A stretch of 64,000 bases of DNA from Thioflexithrix psekupsensis (GCF_002149925.1 NZ_MSLT01000023.1:124001-188000); one strand, 5' to 3'. Positions 8,577 to 16,123 are shown, counted from the first letter of the stretch. Notes: generated by a model not told the origin, from the sequence alone. A program made the numbers and translations.

Positions 8577-9998
8577 TTACTTGTGGGCTACGTCTAATTT
8601 ATCGACGGTGTCGAACTCGAATTTAATTTCCTTCCATGTTTCCATGGCGGCTTTCAATTCGGGACTGTGTTGTGCGGCATCGGTCAGGACTTGTTTGCCT
8701 TCTTTTTCGATGGCTACGCCACGATTACGCGCTTCTACGCAGGCTTCTAAAGCCACGCGGTTGGCAGCGGCACCGGCAGCATTGCCCCAAGGATGGCCTA
8801 ATGTACCACCACCAAATTGCAATACAGCATCATCACCGAAAATAGTCACCAACGCCGGCATGTGCCACACGTGAATGCCACCTGATGCCACAGGCATGAC
8901 ACCCGGCATAGCACCCCAGTCTTGATCAAACATGATTCCGCGACTGCGATCTTCTTTAATAAAGGAATCGCGCATCAAATCCACCCAACCTAAAGTCGCG
9001 TGGCGGTCGCCTTCCAATTTGCCCACAACCGTACCAGAGTGTAAGTGATCGCCACCCGATAAACGCAGAGCCTTCGCCAATACGCGGAAATGAATCCCAT
9101 GACGTGGATTACGGTCTAACACGGCGTGCATGGCGCGGTGAATGTGCAGCAACATGCCGTTATTGCGACACCATTGCGCTAAACCGGTGTTGGCACAGAA
9201 ACCACCTGTTAAATAGTCGTGCATAATAATACGTGAGCCAAGTTCTTTGGCATATTCGGCACGGCGATACATTTCTTCGGGAGTGGGTGCGGTGACGTTT
9301 AAGTAGTGGCCTTTGCGTTCGCCGGTTTCTTGTTCGGCTTTATCAACGGCTTCCATCACGAAATCAAAACGTTGCCGCCAGCGCATGAAAGGTTGTGAGT
9401 TGACGTTTTCATCGTCTTTGGTGAAATCCAAACCACCGCGCAAGCATTCATAAACGGCGCGTCCGTAGTTTTTCGCGGACAAGCCCAATTTAGGCTTAAT
9501 CGTACATCCCAATAAAGGACGGCCATATTTGTTCAGAATATCGCGCTCTACTTGGATACCATGGGGCGGCCCGTTACAGGTCATCACGTAAGCGATAGGA
9601 AAGCGCACATCTTCTAAACGTAAAGAGCGCACGGCTTTGAAACCAAACACGTTACCCACCAGTGAGGTAAACACGTTGACTACAGAACCTTCTTCAAATA
9701 GATCAATGGGATAAGCAATAAATGCGTAGAATGCTTCGTCATCGCCGGGGACATCTTCAATGGCGTAAGCACGACCTTTGTAGTGGTCTAAATCGGTGAG
9801 CAAGTCAGTCCAAACGGTCGTCCATGTTCCCGTAGAGCTTTCAGCAGCAACAGCGGCAGCGGCTTCTTCACGGGGAACGCCTGCTTGTGGCACAACTTTG
9901 AAACACGCTAAAATATCGGTGTCTTTGATGGTGTAATGGGGTTCCCAGTAAGTTTCTCGGTATTCTTTAACGCCAGCATTATAAGTTTTAACAGCCAT
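8577..9998 (-). CDS. cbbL: RuBisCO large subunit, form IA
   Basis: 473 aa from ATG 9998, preceded by GAGGAGA at good spacing and giving the standard [18 protein letters not shown] start. It carboxylates ribulose-1,5-bisphosphate in the Calvin cycle. All catalytic blocks are seen: TIKPKLGLS (catalytic Lys), [11 protein letters not shown] with the Lys that is carbamylated and its Asp/Glu metal ligands, [28 protein letters not shown] (loop 6 Lys) and [12 protein letters not shown]. The text [15 protein letters not shown] is typical of form IA. It is the first gene of the cbbLSQ operon. A divergent cbbR regulator, common at this position, is not present; an IS630 element lies about 400 bp upstream instead. 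Confidence 0.99.
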   Translation of the reverse strand: MAVKTYNAGVKEYRETYWEPHYTIKDTDILACFKVVPQAGVPREEAAAAVAAESSTGTWTTVWTDLLTDLDHYKGRAYAIEDVPGDDEAFYAFIAYPIDLFEEGSVVNVFTSLVGNVFGFKAVRSLRLEDVRFPIAYVMTCNGPPHGIQVERDILNKYGRPLLGCTIKPKLGLSAKNYGRAVYECLRGGLDFTKDDENVNSQPFMRWRQRFDFVMEAVDKAEQETGERKGHYLNVTAPTPEEMYRRAEYAKELGSRIIMHDYLTGGFCANTGLAQWCRNNGMLLHIHRAMHAVLDRNPRHGIHFRVLAKALRLSGGDHLHSGTVVGKLEGDRHATLGWVDLMRDSFIKEDRSRGIMFDQDWGAMPGVMPVASGGIHVWHMPALVTIFGDDAVLQFGGGTLGHPWGNAAGAAANRVALEACVEARNRGVAIEKEGKQVLTDAAQHSPELKAAMETWKEIKFEFDTVDKLDVAHK

Positions 9999-10350
9999 TA
10001 TTGAGTTTCTCCTCATTCCTGTTTTATTTGAATGGACTAGAATCTGAGTCGGAAGATTGAAATTCAAGCCAGTCAGTCAGATTGTTTAAGATGTAATCAT
10101 GATACTGAACTTAACGATATGGATACTCGCTTATCTGTATTGGCATGACGCAACAGCCCCTCGTTGCTGTTTTGCTTTTGCGGCGCGATGCCTATAGAAG
10201 AGTCATTTTTTTGGGTTGAACTCAATCTGAAAAGCAGTGTAACGGGATTCTTCGATAAATAAAAGTTAATTGTTATTATTTTAATGATAAAGAATGATAT
10301 ATGATTTTTTTTCACATCGTTTAATAGCGTTAAACAAAAACACTCAGTCA
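9999..10350 (-). promoter_or_regulatory. cbb operon upstream region
   Basis: This 350-bp gene-free stretch must hold the cbbL promoter and leader. The ribosome site GAGGAGA is clear next to the start codon. The region is AT-rich farther out (10250-10330). I see no unambiguous sigma-70 hexamers or CbbR operator that I would assign by eye, and no regulator gene beside it. Short open frames here look like chance. Confidence 0.4.
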
Positions 10351-10403
10351 TTAAAATGGTTCAGAACTTTCACATTTCTACTGCTTCCTATTCCCTCCTG
10401 CTA
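10351..10403. repeat. Truncated copy of the large palindromic repeat
   Basis: The sequence matches the outer part of the repeat at 25758-25987 (TTCAGAAxTTTCACATTTCTAC, then a C-rich stretch ending CCTCCTGCTA). It stops exactly at the TA where IS630 copy 1 begins. The other half of the palindrome is missing on the far side of the IS. Confidence 0.7.
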
Positions 10404-11534
10404 TACCAAAATTATGTGAGATATAAAAACAAATTAAGTTCTAATATCTAGCTAGATATTAGGTATAAGATACTGTTTAATTTTATTAAACTTAAACACT
10501 TTACCTGACAAAAAGGTCTCAAACATACTAGTGACTTCTTTAAAGCTTGATAGACGATGAAAATTCTTTCTGACCCAATTCTTACCTTGAAGCCAAATAT
10601 CCTCGACTGGATTTTGCTCTGGGGCATTGGGCGCAAATCTTAATAAACGAACTTTCCATTCTGATTCTGGAAGTCCCCCATTTAATTTCTCTAAATAAGT
10701 TCTTAAACCTTCAGAACGATGATAACTTGCACCATCCCAAATAATCACATGACGGGCTTCTTTATATCTGTAAATGAGCCAGTTAATAAAGTCTATCGTA
10801 TATTTTGTATCAGCTTTCTTTGCCCTATCTAAAATAAATTCTCCCGTATAAATATTCACCGCTCCATACCACGTTTGAGAAGTGCGATAATTACTCATCT
10901 TTATTGACGTTCTTTCTCCTTTTTTCGACCAAACATAACCACAAATATCTCCCCACAACTGATGGCTTTCGTCTTGCATCCAGTACATTACCTCTCCACT
11001 TTCTATCTGTTCACGCTCCTTATCTATTAAATCCTTAATCTCTTTTTTTTTAGCTTCTACTTTTACCTCATCTTTTGCCGAATTCTCTTTGTGTGTCTTC
11101 TTATAACTTAAATTCGCTTCTTCTAATAATTTAGTATAAGAAGTATTTGAAGAATAGAAAACATCATACTCCTCTTTTAAGTATCTCTTTAGTTCCTCTA
11201 TTGTTATTGTCTTCTTTTCTTGTATCCAATTAATCACATCTTCTCGTTCACGCGGCTTTAAATACCCTGGCGAGCCTTTATACGCTAACTTTAATCCTTC
11301 CACCCCTGACGCTAAATAAATGGCTTTCCATTTATCCACAAATTGCACACTGACACAACACGCTAAAGCCGCTTCCGCACGCACAAAACCAAGCAAAGAC
11401 ATTCTTACTGCCATCGCTCGCTTCACTTCTCTCGCTTCACCTGTTGACATTAACTCTTCTAAATCTTCATATCTCTTGTTCATTATTCTCTCCTATTTAA
11501 AAAGTATTATTATACGACTCTGAAAAAATTGGTA
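10404..11534 (-). mobile_element. IS630-family insertion sequence, copy 1 (1131 bp)
   Basis: The element is delimited by comparison with the second copy at 33645-34775: sequence identity begins and ends at the same points. Ends are TACCAAAATTATGTG... and the inverse of ...AAAAAATTGGTA, flanked by TA on both sides (10402-10403 and 11535-11536), the usual IS630 target duplication. One transposase gene fills it. It sits between a half palindromic repeat and a truncated tnpB, so its flanks are not simply the two sides of one insertion site. Confidence 0.93.
10452..11483 (-). CDS. IS630-family transposase
   Basis: 343 aa, full length and identical in translation to the copy at 33693-34724. The N-terminal part (about 25-130) is a paired helix-turn-helix region (VRAEAALACCVSVQFVDKWK). 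The catalytic DDE domain shows D171 in YWMQDESHQLWGD, D250 in VIIWDGASYH and E294 in APEQNPVED. The 43 residues between the second Asp and the Glu are more than the typical 34 of IS630/Tc1 enzymes because of an insert around RTYLEKLNGGLPESEW. It cuts and joins at TA sites. The frame is intact, so the element may be active. Confidence 0.93.
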   Translation of the reverse strand: MNKRYEDLEELMSTGEAREVKRAMAVRMSLLGFVRAEAALACCVSVQFVDKWKAIYLASGVEGLKLAYKGSPGYLKPREREDVINWIQEKKTITIEELKRYLKEEYDVFYSSNTSYTKLLEEANLSYKKTHKENSAKDEVKVEAKKKEIKDLIDKEREQIESGEVMYWMQDESHQLWGDICGYVWSKKGERTSIKMSNYRTSQTWYGAVNIYTGEFILDRAKKADTKYTIDFINWLIYRYKEARHVIIWDGASYHRSEGLRTYLEKLNGGLPESEWKVRLLRFAPNAPEQNPVEDIWLQGKNWVRKNFHRLSSFKEVTSMFETFLSGKVFKFNKIKQYLIPNI

Positions 11535-11536
11535 TA

Positions 11537-11703
11537 TATTGAGTTGGTTTGGGTAAATCTGGATTTTCCTTGTGCGCTTGATATTGTTTTTTCCATTGCT
11601 CTAATGCCCAGTTATAGGAAAAGCGGGCTACTCCGCAGGCTTTAGCAAAGTAAGTGCGTTGCTTATTATTCGCTTTAAGTTCTATTTTGTGGGCAAGTAT
11701 CAT
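11537..11703 (-). pseudogene. Truncated TnpB (IS200/IS605-type) N-terminus
   Basis: Starting at ATG 11703, the first ~55 residues (ILAHKIELKANNKQ, YFAKACGVARFSYNWAL, EQWKKQYQAH) match the N-terminal helix-turn-helix region of TnpB/OrfB proteins, the RNA-guided nucleases of IS605-type elements. The reading frame runs into the end of IS630 copy 1, and no further TnpB sequence is found on the other side of that IS, so the RuvC nuclease domain is lost. It begins 8 bp after the stop of the antitoxin pseudogene, where a toxin gene would be expected. Confidence 0.75.
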
Positions 11704-11711
11704 TTTATTCC

Positions 11712-12114
11712 TCAGCTTTCAGATTGCATTTTAGCATATTCGTCCAAAGTATAACGCTTACCTTGCGCATTGAGTCTTTCTTCAGCAATAGCCGCATCTT
11801 CCACATCTTCCAAATAAGCAATAATTGCCTGTTGAATAAAATCATTTTGCGTTATGCCTATACCAAAAAGATAGGGTTCGTAGAATCCTTATTTTGTCAG
11901 AATCAGAATTTACAGACACAAGAATTTTCAAAATTTATTCTTGCAAGTCATTTATTTTAAACATGTTTTTTATTATTTAATTCTGAAAATCCTAAAATTC
12001 TGTAAATTCTGATTCTGACAGAAAAATTTTATGAATGACTTAATTTTGGTATAGTCGTTGGGCTTCGGTATTTAAACGAGTTTCTAATTCTTTGGGGAAT
12101 TCTAAAATAATCAT
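11712..12114 (-). pseudogene. RelB-type ribbon-helix-helix antitoxin split by a MITE
   Basis: The gene starts at ATG 12114 (MIILEFPKELETRLNTEAQR) and is interrupted at TA 12052-12053 by the 191-bp MITE. If the MITE and one TA are removed, translation continues in frame as GITQNDFIQQAIIAYLEDVE and ends YTLDEYAKMQSES at stop 11712-11714, giving 69 aa. The pattern of short beta strand, two helices, Y-L-E-D-x-E-D and a late Y-T-L-D-E is typical of RelB/DinJ-like antitoxins. A RelE-type toxin should follow, but a TnpB start is found instead. Because the frame closes perfectly, the insertion is probably recent. Confidence 0.75.
11861..12051. mobile_element. 191-bp MITE, copy 1, TA target site
   Basis: Non-coding element with ends TACCAAAAAGATAG and the inverse TACCAAAATTAAGTC, flanked by TA on each side. 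The interior contains GTCAGAATCAGAATTTACAG near one end and ATTCTGATTCTGACAG near the other. A second copy of the same length is at 23262-23452. The first bases match the ends of the resident IS630 element (TACCAAAATTATG), so its transposase could move it. Confidence 0.85.
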
Positions 12115-12225
12115 TGCGTTACTCCAGTAAAAATTTCTCATCTGAGTCAGATTACGATTTAGCACGATTTTAGCACATCTGATTGACTTTTTTCAGCTTC
12201 AGCAATAGCCAATTTTTTCAAATTT

Positions 12226-12343
12226 GTCTGAATCAGGATTTTCAGAATTAAGAAATAAAGAATTTGCTGAAAATAAACCACGGGCAAGAATTAATTTTGA
12301 AAAGTCTTGTGTCTGTCAATTCTGATTCTGACAAATAAGCATT
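12226..12343. repeat. Degenerate MITE interior relic
   Basis: Reverse-oriented match to the MITE interior: GTCTGAATCAGGATTTTCAG at the left, GCAAGAATTAATTTTGAAAA in the middle and TCAATTCTGATTCTGACAAA at the right. The terminal TACCAAA parts are missing, so this is an old decayed copy. The rest of 12115-12424 is AT-rich and shows no gene. Confidence 0.6.
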
Positions 12344-12424
12344 TTTGATATATTACCGACGCGCTAAAAGTATAATGTGCTAAAATTCTGTTAATTCTGA
12401 TTCAGACAATAAGGAAAACACCCC

Positions 12425-12523
12425 ATGAGCGATTTAGATACTGTCCAACTTGATGAGAAACTTCATTTGTGCCGCGTCGGAATGATGCCCAGACGCGCCA
12501 GCGTCACGTTAGCGTTCAACTAG
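12425..12523 (+). CDS. Short antitoxin-like leader ORF (32 codons)
   Basis: ATG 12425 follows ATTCTGATTCAGACAATAAGG, nearly the same leader that precedes the two antitoxin genes at 14632 and 15414. It begins MSDLDTVQLDEKL, like their MSDLDLIAQIDKK, then diverges and stops after 32 codons, 24 bp before the TonB-receptor gene. It looks like the 5' end of an antitoxin gene joined to foreign sequence. Whether it is translated or helps translation of the next gene is unknown. Confidence 0.4.
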   Translation: MSDLDTVQLDEKLHLCRVGMMPRRASVTLAFN

Positions 12524-12547
12524 AAAGCGTTATAAATCGGTATCAAT

Positions 12548-14533
12548 ATGCCAAATTCTCACTCTAAAAGCCGTTTTGCGTTGTTTGCTTTATTCTTGGG
12601 CATGGGCAGCGATAGCATGGCGGATGACATCAAGGAATTACTTAACCTAAGTTTAATTGAATTGATGGAAATCACGATCACATCCAACGTCGCCAAACCG
12701 GTACGCGAACAATCGGGCGTGGTCAGCGTGATTGAGGCGCAGGAAATTGCCCGTTCAGGGGCGCGCAATCTGCTCGAAATTCTCAAAACCGTGCCTGGTG
12801 TATGGGTCGGAACTGACATTGGCGGTTTGTTATCAACGACTTTTCGCGGTATTTGGGGCTTTGAGGCGAAAATACTTTTGCTCATTGACGATATTCCCCA
12901 AAATGAACAGTCTTTCGGTACTCTGCTGTTGGGTAATCGTTACCCCGCCGAGATGATTAAGCGCATTGAGATTATTCGCGGTCCGGGTTCGGTGAATTTC
13001 GGCGGTCAAGCCGAGTTGATGGTGATCAAAATCACCACTAAGGGCGCGGAACAACAGGGCGGTACGCTGTCGGTCAGTGCTGACATCAGCGAAGACAATA
13101 TTCACCAGAATAACTATGTTATAACCGCAGGCGGTGATTTGAATGATACTTGGAAATACGCTGTGACCGGTTTCGCTGCACAAGGTGACTATACCAGCGC
13201 ACGCTACAACGCGCCCAGCGGAGCTTCCGCCGAATTGAAAAGTAAATCCGATGTCCGTCCGTTGCACTTCAATCTTGGTTTGAATAACGATGCTTGGGAC
13301 ATGCGCGTCATGTATGACAAATTCCGTCAGGAAGACCTCATCGGCACTGGTGCGCTCGGACTCTTTAGCAGCAACGGCTTCACGCCGTTTTCTGACCCCA
13401 GCCAAAGATCGTTTACCAGCCTTGCCACACGCCTAGCTTACCGTTGGCAGGCAGGGGAACACCTACGCATCACCCCGTCTCTCATTTACAGCGACCAAAG
13501 CAACTGGCAAATCGAATATCCCGGTCGTTATTCGTATTATGATTTACAACGCTGGCATTTTGATGTCAACGGTGTTTACAAATTATCCGACGAGTCGAAT
13601 ATCCTCGCGGGAATAACGGCTTATCGTGAAAAACACCGCCAAGTATCGAGATACAAGCCGCCGAGCCTTTTCAACGGTGGCGAGCATACGGTGCAAGATT
13701 ATGCCGTATATTTCCAATATGAAGTCGATACCGCTTGGGTGGATGTGACTGTGGGCGGACGTTTTGAGCATAATGACTTGGTGGGGAGCGCGTTCGTGCC
13801 ACGCATTGCCCTGACTAAAGTTTGGAAACGTTTGCATACTAAACTGATGTACAACGAGGCGTTCAAAATTCCCCAGTCCATTACCGTCGCTGTCGCCGAG
13901 GCTGTCGGACGACCGTTGGCGGGTGCTGAAGATACGCACACCGTAGAATGGGAGTTGGGGTATCGCCTGAACGATGCGTGGTATCTCCAAGGCAATTTAT
14001 ACTGGTCAAAAATTCAGGATTACATTGCCTACGATCCTTTTGCCGTCACCACCGTGACCGCTGGTGACATCAGCACCTACGGCGGCGAATTCCAACTGCA
14101 ACTGCGGCAAAACCGCTGGAGTGCCGATTTGGGTTATTCCTTGTTCATGTTGAATGACAGCAATATCGATACTTTGAGTGTGGCTGCCGACAACCATGCG
14201 GTGCTGGGCATTCCCAACCACAAGTTGAGCCTAAATCTCGGCTACAAACTGGATGACAGTGCCAGCCTGAATCTCACCGCCATCCTAGTAGGCGGGCGTT
14301 ATGCCTGCGTTAGTGACCCTGAAAAATGGCTGTGCGGCGAACCACAAAAACTGGATATGGAAACCGATTTGACGGTGTTCTACCGCCGAGAGCATAAACA
14401 TTGGCACTACGGCATCGGTATCGCCAACCTACTCGACACCGACGTGCGCTACGCCCAACCCTATCGTGGTGGCAGCGCACCGATACCGGGACTGGGACGA
14501 CGTTTGATGGTGAATGTAGGGTATCGGTTCTGA
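12548..14533 (+). CDS. TonB-dependent outer-membrane receptor
   Basis: 661 aa. Signal peptide about residues 1-25 (FALFALFLGMG then SMA-DD). The plug domain spans about 35-170, with VVSVIEAQEIARSGARNLLEILKTVPGV, FRGIW and IKRIEIIRGPGSVNFGG, classic plug motifs. The rest is alternating-strand beta barrel ending in a terminal aromatic (VNVGYRF). Such receptors import siderophores, haem, cobalamin or other scarce compounds using TonB energy; the ligand cannot be told from sequence. The segment before the plug (LNLSLIELMEITITSNV) is of the LxLExLMxIxVTS kind. The gene is visibly more GC-rich than its neighbours and lies between repeat leaders, suggesting horizontal origin. No clear ribosome site precedes ATG 12548. 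Confidence 0.9.
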   Translation: MPNSHSKSRFALFALFLGMGSDSMADDIKELLNLSLIELMEITITSNVAKPVREQSGVVSVIEAQEIARSGARNLLEILKTVPGVWVGTDIGGLLSTTFRGIWGFEAKILLLIDDIPQNEQSFGTLLLGNRYPAEMIKRIEIIRGPGSVNFGGQAELMVIKITTKGAEQQGGTLSVSADISEDNIHQNNYVITAGGDLNDTWKYAVTGFAAQGDYTSARYNAPSGASAELKSKSDVRPLHFNLGLNNDAWDMRVMYDKFRQEDLIGTGALGLFSSNGFTPFSDPSQRSFTSLATRLAYRWQAGEHLRITPSLIYSDQSNWQIEYPGRYSYYDLQRWHFDVNGVYKLSDESNILAGITAYREKHRQVSRYKPPSLFNGGEHTVQDYAVYFQYEVDTAWVDVTVGGRFEHNDLVGSAFVPRIALTKVWKRLHTKLMYNEAFKIPQSITVAVAEAVGRPLAGAEDTHTVEWELGYRLNDAWYLQGNLYWSKIQDYIAYDPFAVTTVTAGDISTYGGEFQLQLRQNRWSADLGYSLFMLNDSNIDTLSVAADNHAVLGIPNHKLSLNLGYKLDDSASLNLTAILVGGRYACVSDPEKWLCGEPQKLDMETDLTVFYRREHKHWHYGIGIANLLDTDVRYAQPYRGGSAPIPGLGRRLMVNVGYRF

Positions 14534-14591
14534 TTTCTTGCGACACCGTCTCCGTGTTGCTTGGCAATCCGACGCATAACTCGTTTAGCCA

Positions 14592-14688
14592 TTATTCTGT
14601 CAATTCTGATTCTGACAAAAAGGAAAAAACCATGAGCGATTTAGACCTCATTGCCCAGATTGATAAGAAAATACAGCAATTGCCTTCA
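14592..14688 (+). repeat. 5' block of toxin-antitoxin cassette 1
   Basis: 97 bp almost identical to 15373-15470 (one A fewer): promoter-leader TCTGTCAATTCTGATTCTGA, the ribosome site AAGGAAAAAA and the first 18-19 codons of the antitoxin. After this block the two antitoxins diverge completely. Confidence 0.85.
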
Positions 14689-14895
14689 AATGCTTTACCA
14701 GAAGTTGAAAATTATGTCTGTTTTCTTTTAGAGAAATATCAGCGCATTACGTCGAGAACAGTTAGAAAAAGCGCAGAAGAAATCACGGAAGCCGATATTG
14801 ACGCGGTGTGTGGTATCTATCGGGCGGAGCGTTCTGTCACTTTGGAACAAATGGAAGCGGCGATTGTACAAGGAGCATGGCGTGGTTGCGATTGA
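14632..14895 (+). CDS. Antitoxin, DUF2281/VapB-like
   Basis: 87 aa from ATG 14632, preceded by AAGGAAAAAACC. The N-terminal part (DLIAQIDKKIQQLPSNALPEVENYVCFLLEKY) follows the DUF2281 antitoxin pattern of helix, L-P-x-x-x-x-x-E-V-x-x-Y-V-x-F-L-L. The C-terminal tail (EITEADIDAVCGIYRAERS) would be the toxin-binding part. It overlaps the PIN-domain gene by 14 bp, typical of a type II toxin-antitoxin operon. An upstream in-frame extension into the TonB gene is not real, because the leader and ribosome site are repeated exactly before the second cassette. Confidence 0.8.
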   Translation: MSDLDLIAQIDKKIQQLPSNALPEVENYVCFLLEKYQRITSRTVRKSAEEITEADIDAVCGIYRAERSVTLEQMEAAIVQGAWRGCD

Positions 14896-15283
14896 TACGA
14901 ATGTATTAGTGCGAGTGTTAGTTGAAGATAAAAACGCACTTGAACAAACTCAACTTGCAAGGCAATTTCTTAAACGAGTCAAACAAGTTTATGTGCCGCA
15001 GATAGTGCAGGTCGAATGTGTATGGGTTTTAGAACGGGCTTATTCATTGTCTAAAGGAGAGTTATTAAAGTTATTAATTTCTTTGTATGAAAGTCCCGTG
15101 TTTGTGCTGCAATCGGAAGGTATTTTTTTGCAGGCTTTAACTTTATTTCGTGAGACTCAGGTTGGTTTTGCCGATTGTTTGATTCTTTCAGAAAGCGGTT
15201 TAGAGGAATTAGAACTGGTGACATTTGATAAAAAATTAAGTCAGATGCAACATTGTCAACTTTTAGTGACTGAATTGCAATAA
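14882..15283 (+). CDS. VapC-type PIN-domain ribonuclease toxin
   Basis: 133 aa from GTG 14882, chosen because AGGAG lies 7 bases upstream and the protein then begins VVAIDTNVLVRVLVED, the canonical PIN start. Acidic metal ligands: D5 in IDTNVLVR, Glu in VECVWVLERAY, Asp in VGFADCLIL and Asp in TFDKKLSQ. VapC toxins cleave tRNA or rRNA when released from their antitoxin. The order antitoxin-toxin with overlap fits. All key residues are present, so it is probably functional. Confidence 0.88.
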   Translation: MVAIDTNVLVRVLVEDKNALEQTQLARQFLKRVKQVYVPQIVQVECVWVLERAYSLSKGELLKLLISLYESPVFVLQSEGIFLQALTLFRETQVGFADCLILSESGLEELELVTFDKKLSQMQHCQLLVTELQ

Positions 15284-15322
15284 TTTTACAAATAAATCAG
15301 AATTCACAGGATTTAAGAATAT

Positions 15323-15358
15323 CCAGAATGAATCCTAAAACATTGTGCTAAAATTCTA
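15323..15358 (+). repeat. 3' tail of toxin-antitoxin cassette 1
   Basis: CCAGAATGAATCCTAAAACA followed by TTGTGCTAAAATTCTA; nearly identical to 16088-16123 after the second cassette. Together with the 97-bp 5' block it defines the repeating border of the two cassettes. Confidence 0.75.
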
Positions 15359-15372
15359 CAGACCATTAGCCG

Positions 15373-15470
15373 TTATTCTGTCAATTCTGATTCTGACAAA
15401 AAGGAAAAAAACCATGAGCGATTTAGACCTCATTGCCCAGATTGATAAGAAAATACAGCAATTGCCTTCA
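15373..15470 (+). repeat. 5' block of toxin-antitoxin cassette 2
   Basis: 98 bp, a near-perfect copy of 14592-14688, covering leader, ribosome site and the first codons of the antitoxin. Confidence 0.85.
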
Positions 15471-15659
15471 GAAGCAGCAATTCAAGTAAATGAATATGTT
15501 GATTCTTTATTGCAAACTTATCTGAAACAGTCTGAAATGCAATTAGACTCGCTAGACGAATGGACGAAAAGTTTAGTTGGATTGATTCCAGAAAATACGC
15601 AGACAGAAGAGTTGCTAAGACAGGAACATCAAGATGGCTTGTTGCGAAAATATCAATGA
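15414..15659 (+). CDS. Antitoxin of the second cassette
   Basis: 81 aa from ATG 15414 with AAGGAAAAAAACC upstream. The first 19 residues (MSDLDLIAQIDKKIQQLPS) are identical to those of the antitoxin at 14632. The middle (EAAIQVNEYVDSLLQTYL) keeps the DUF2281-like pattern, and the C-terminal half (LDEWTKSLVGLIPENTQTEE) is unrelated to the first antitoxin and matches tails seen in antitoxins of PIN toxins. Its TGA overlaps the ATG of the downstream toxin (ATGA). The shared N-terminus with different C-terminus suggests exchange by recombination at the repeated 5' block. Confidence 0.8.
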   Translation: MSDLDLIAQIDKKIQQLPSEAAIQVNEYVDSLLQTYLKQSEMQLDSLDEWTKSLVGLIPENTQTEELLRQEHQDGLLRKYQ

Positions 15660-16068
15660 TAACAGTGCTATATGATACAAATATTGTCCTTGATGTTTTA
15701 ATGCAGCGGCAAGCATTTTATGTCAATTCGGCGTTAGCTTTGTCGTTAGCAGGACGCGATATTGTGCAAGGTTACGTGGCAGGACATGCACTGCAACAAT
15801 AGATTATATTTTTCAAAAACAAGTGGGTTATCTCAAGAGTCGGCGCGCCATTTCTCGGTTATTGGAAAAATTACGGGTTGCACCGATTACAGAATGGGTT
15901 ATCCGTCAGGGGTTAAATAGCAATTATCGAGATTTTGAAGATGCGATCACTTATTTTGCGGCTCAAGCCATTGATGCACAAATTATTGTAACTCGAAATA
16001 TTAGAGATTTTTCTCTTGACGGAAAGATAAATATTTTACCACCTGAACAGCTTTTGACATTCAAGTAA
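15656..16068 (+). pseudogene. PIN-domain toxin with a frameshift
   Basis: The frame opens at ATG 15656 as MITVLYDTNIVLDVLMQRQAF, a standard PIN start with D7 and D13, and reaches IVQGYVAGHA before running into TAG 15800-15802. Shifting frame near 15787 restores the family sequence: TATIDYIFQKQVGYLKSRR, then DFEDAITYFAAQ and IVTRNIRDFS, ending at TAA 16066-16068. One base is missing relative to an intact gene of about 137 codons. The site is not a homopolymer, so a real mutation is more likely than a read error. The antitoxin upstream is intact, leaving it without an active partner unless frameshifting occurs. Confidence 0.82.
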
Positions 16069-16086
16069 ATTTTCTGAATCGGAATG

Positions 16087-16123
16087 TCCAGAATGAATCC
16101 TAAAACATTGGGCTAAAATTCTA
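16087..16123 (+). repeat. 3' tail of toxin-antitoxin cassette 2
   Basis: Matches 15323-15358 with one change in the middle (TTGGGCTAAAATTCTA). It marks the right border of the tandem cassette array, after which the core gene lolD begins. Confidence 0.75.

Noticed and set aside
10097-10351. 84-codon frame upstream of cbbL
   Set aside because: No ribosome site, low-complexity AT-rich translation; more likely promoter and leader DNA.
11724-11960. 78-codon plus-strand frame
   Set aside because: It runs across the antitoxin pseudogene and into the MITE on the opposite strand; no support as a gene.
12833-13405. 190-codon minus-strand frame inside the TonB receptor gene
   Set aside because: Shadow of a GC-richer gene; the plus-strand receptor is clearly the real product.
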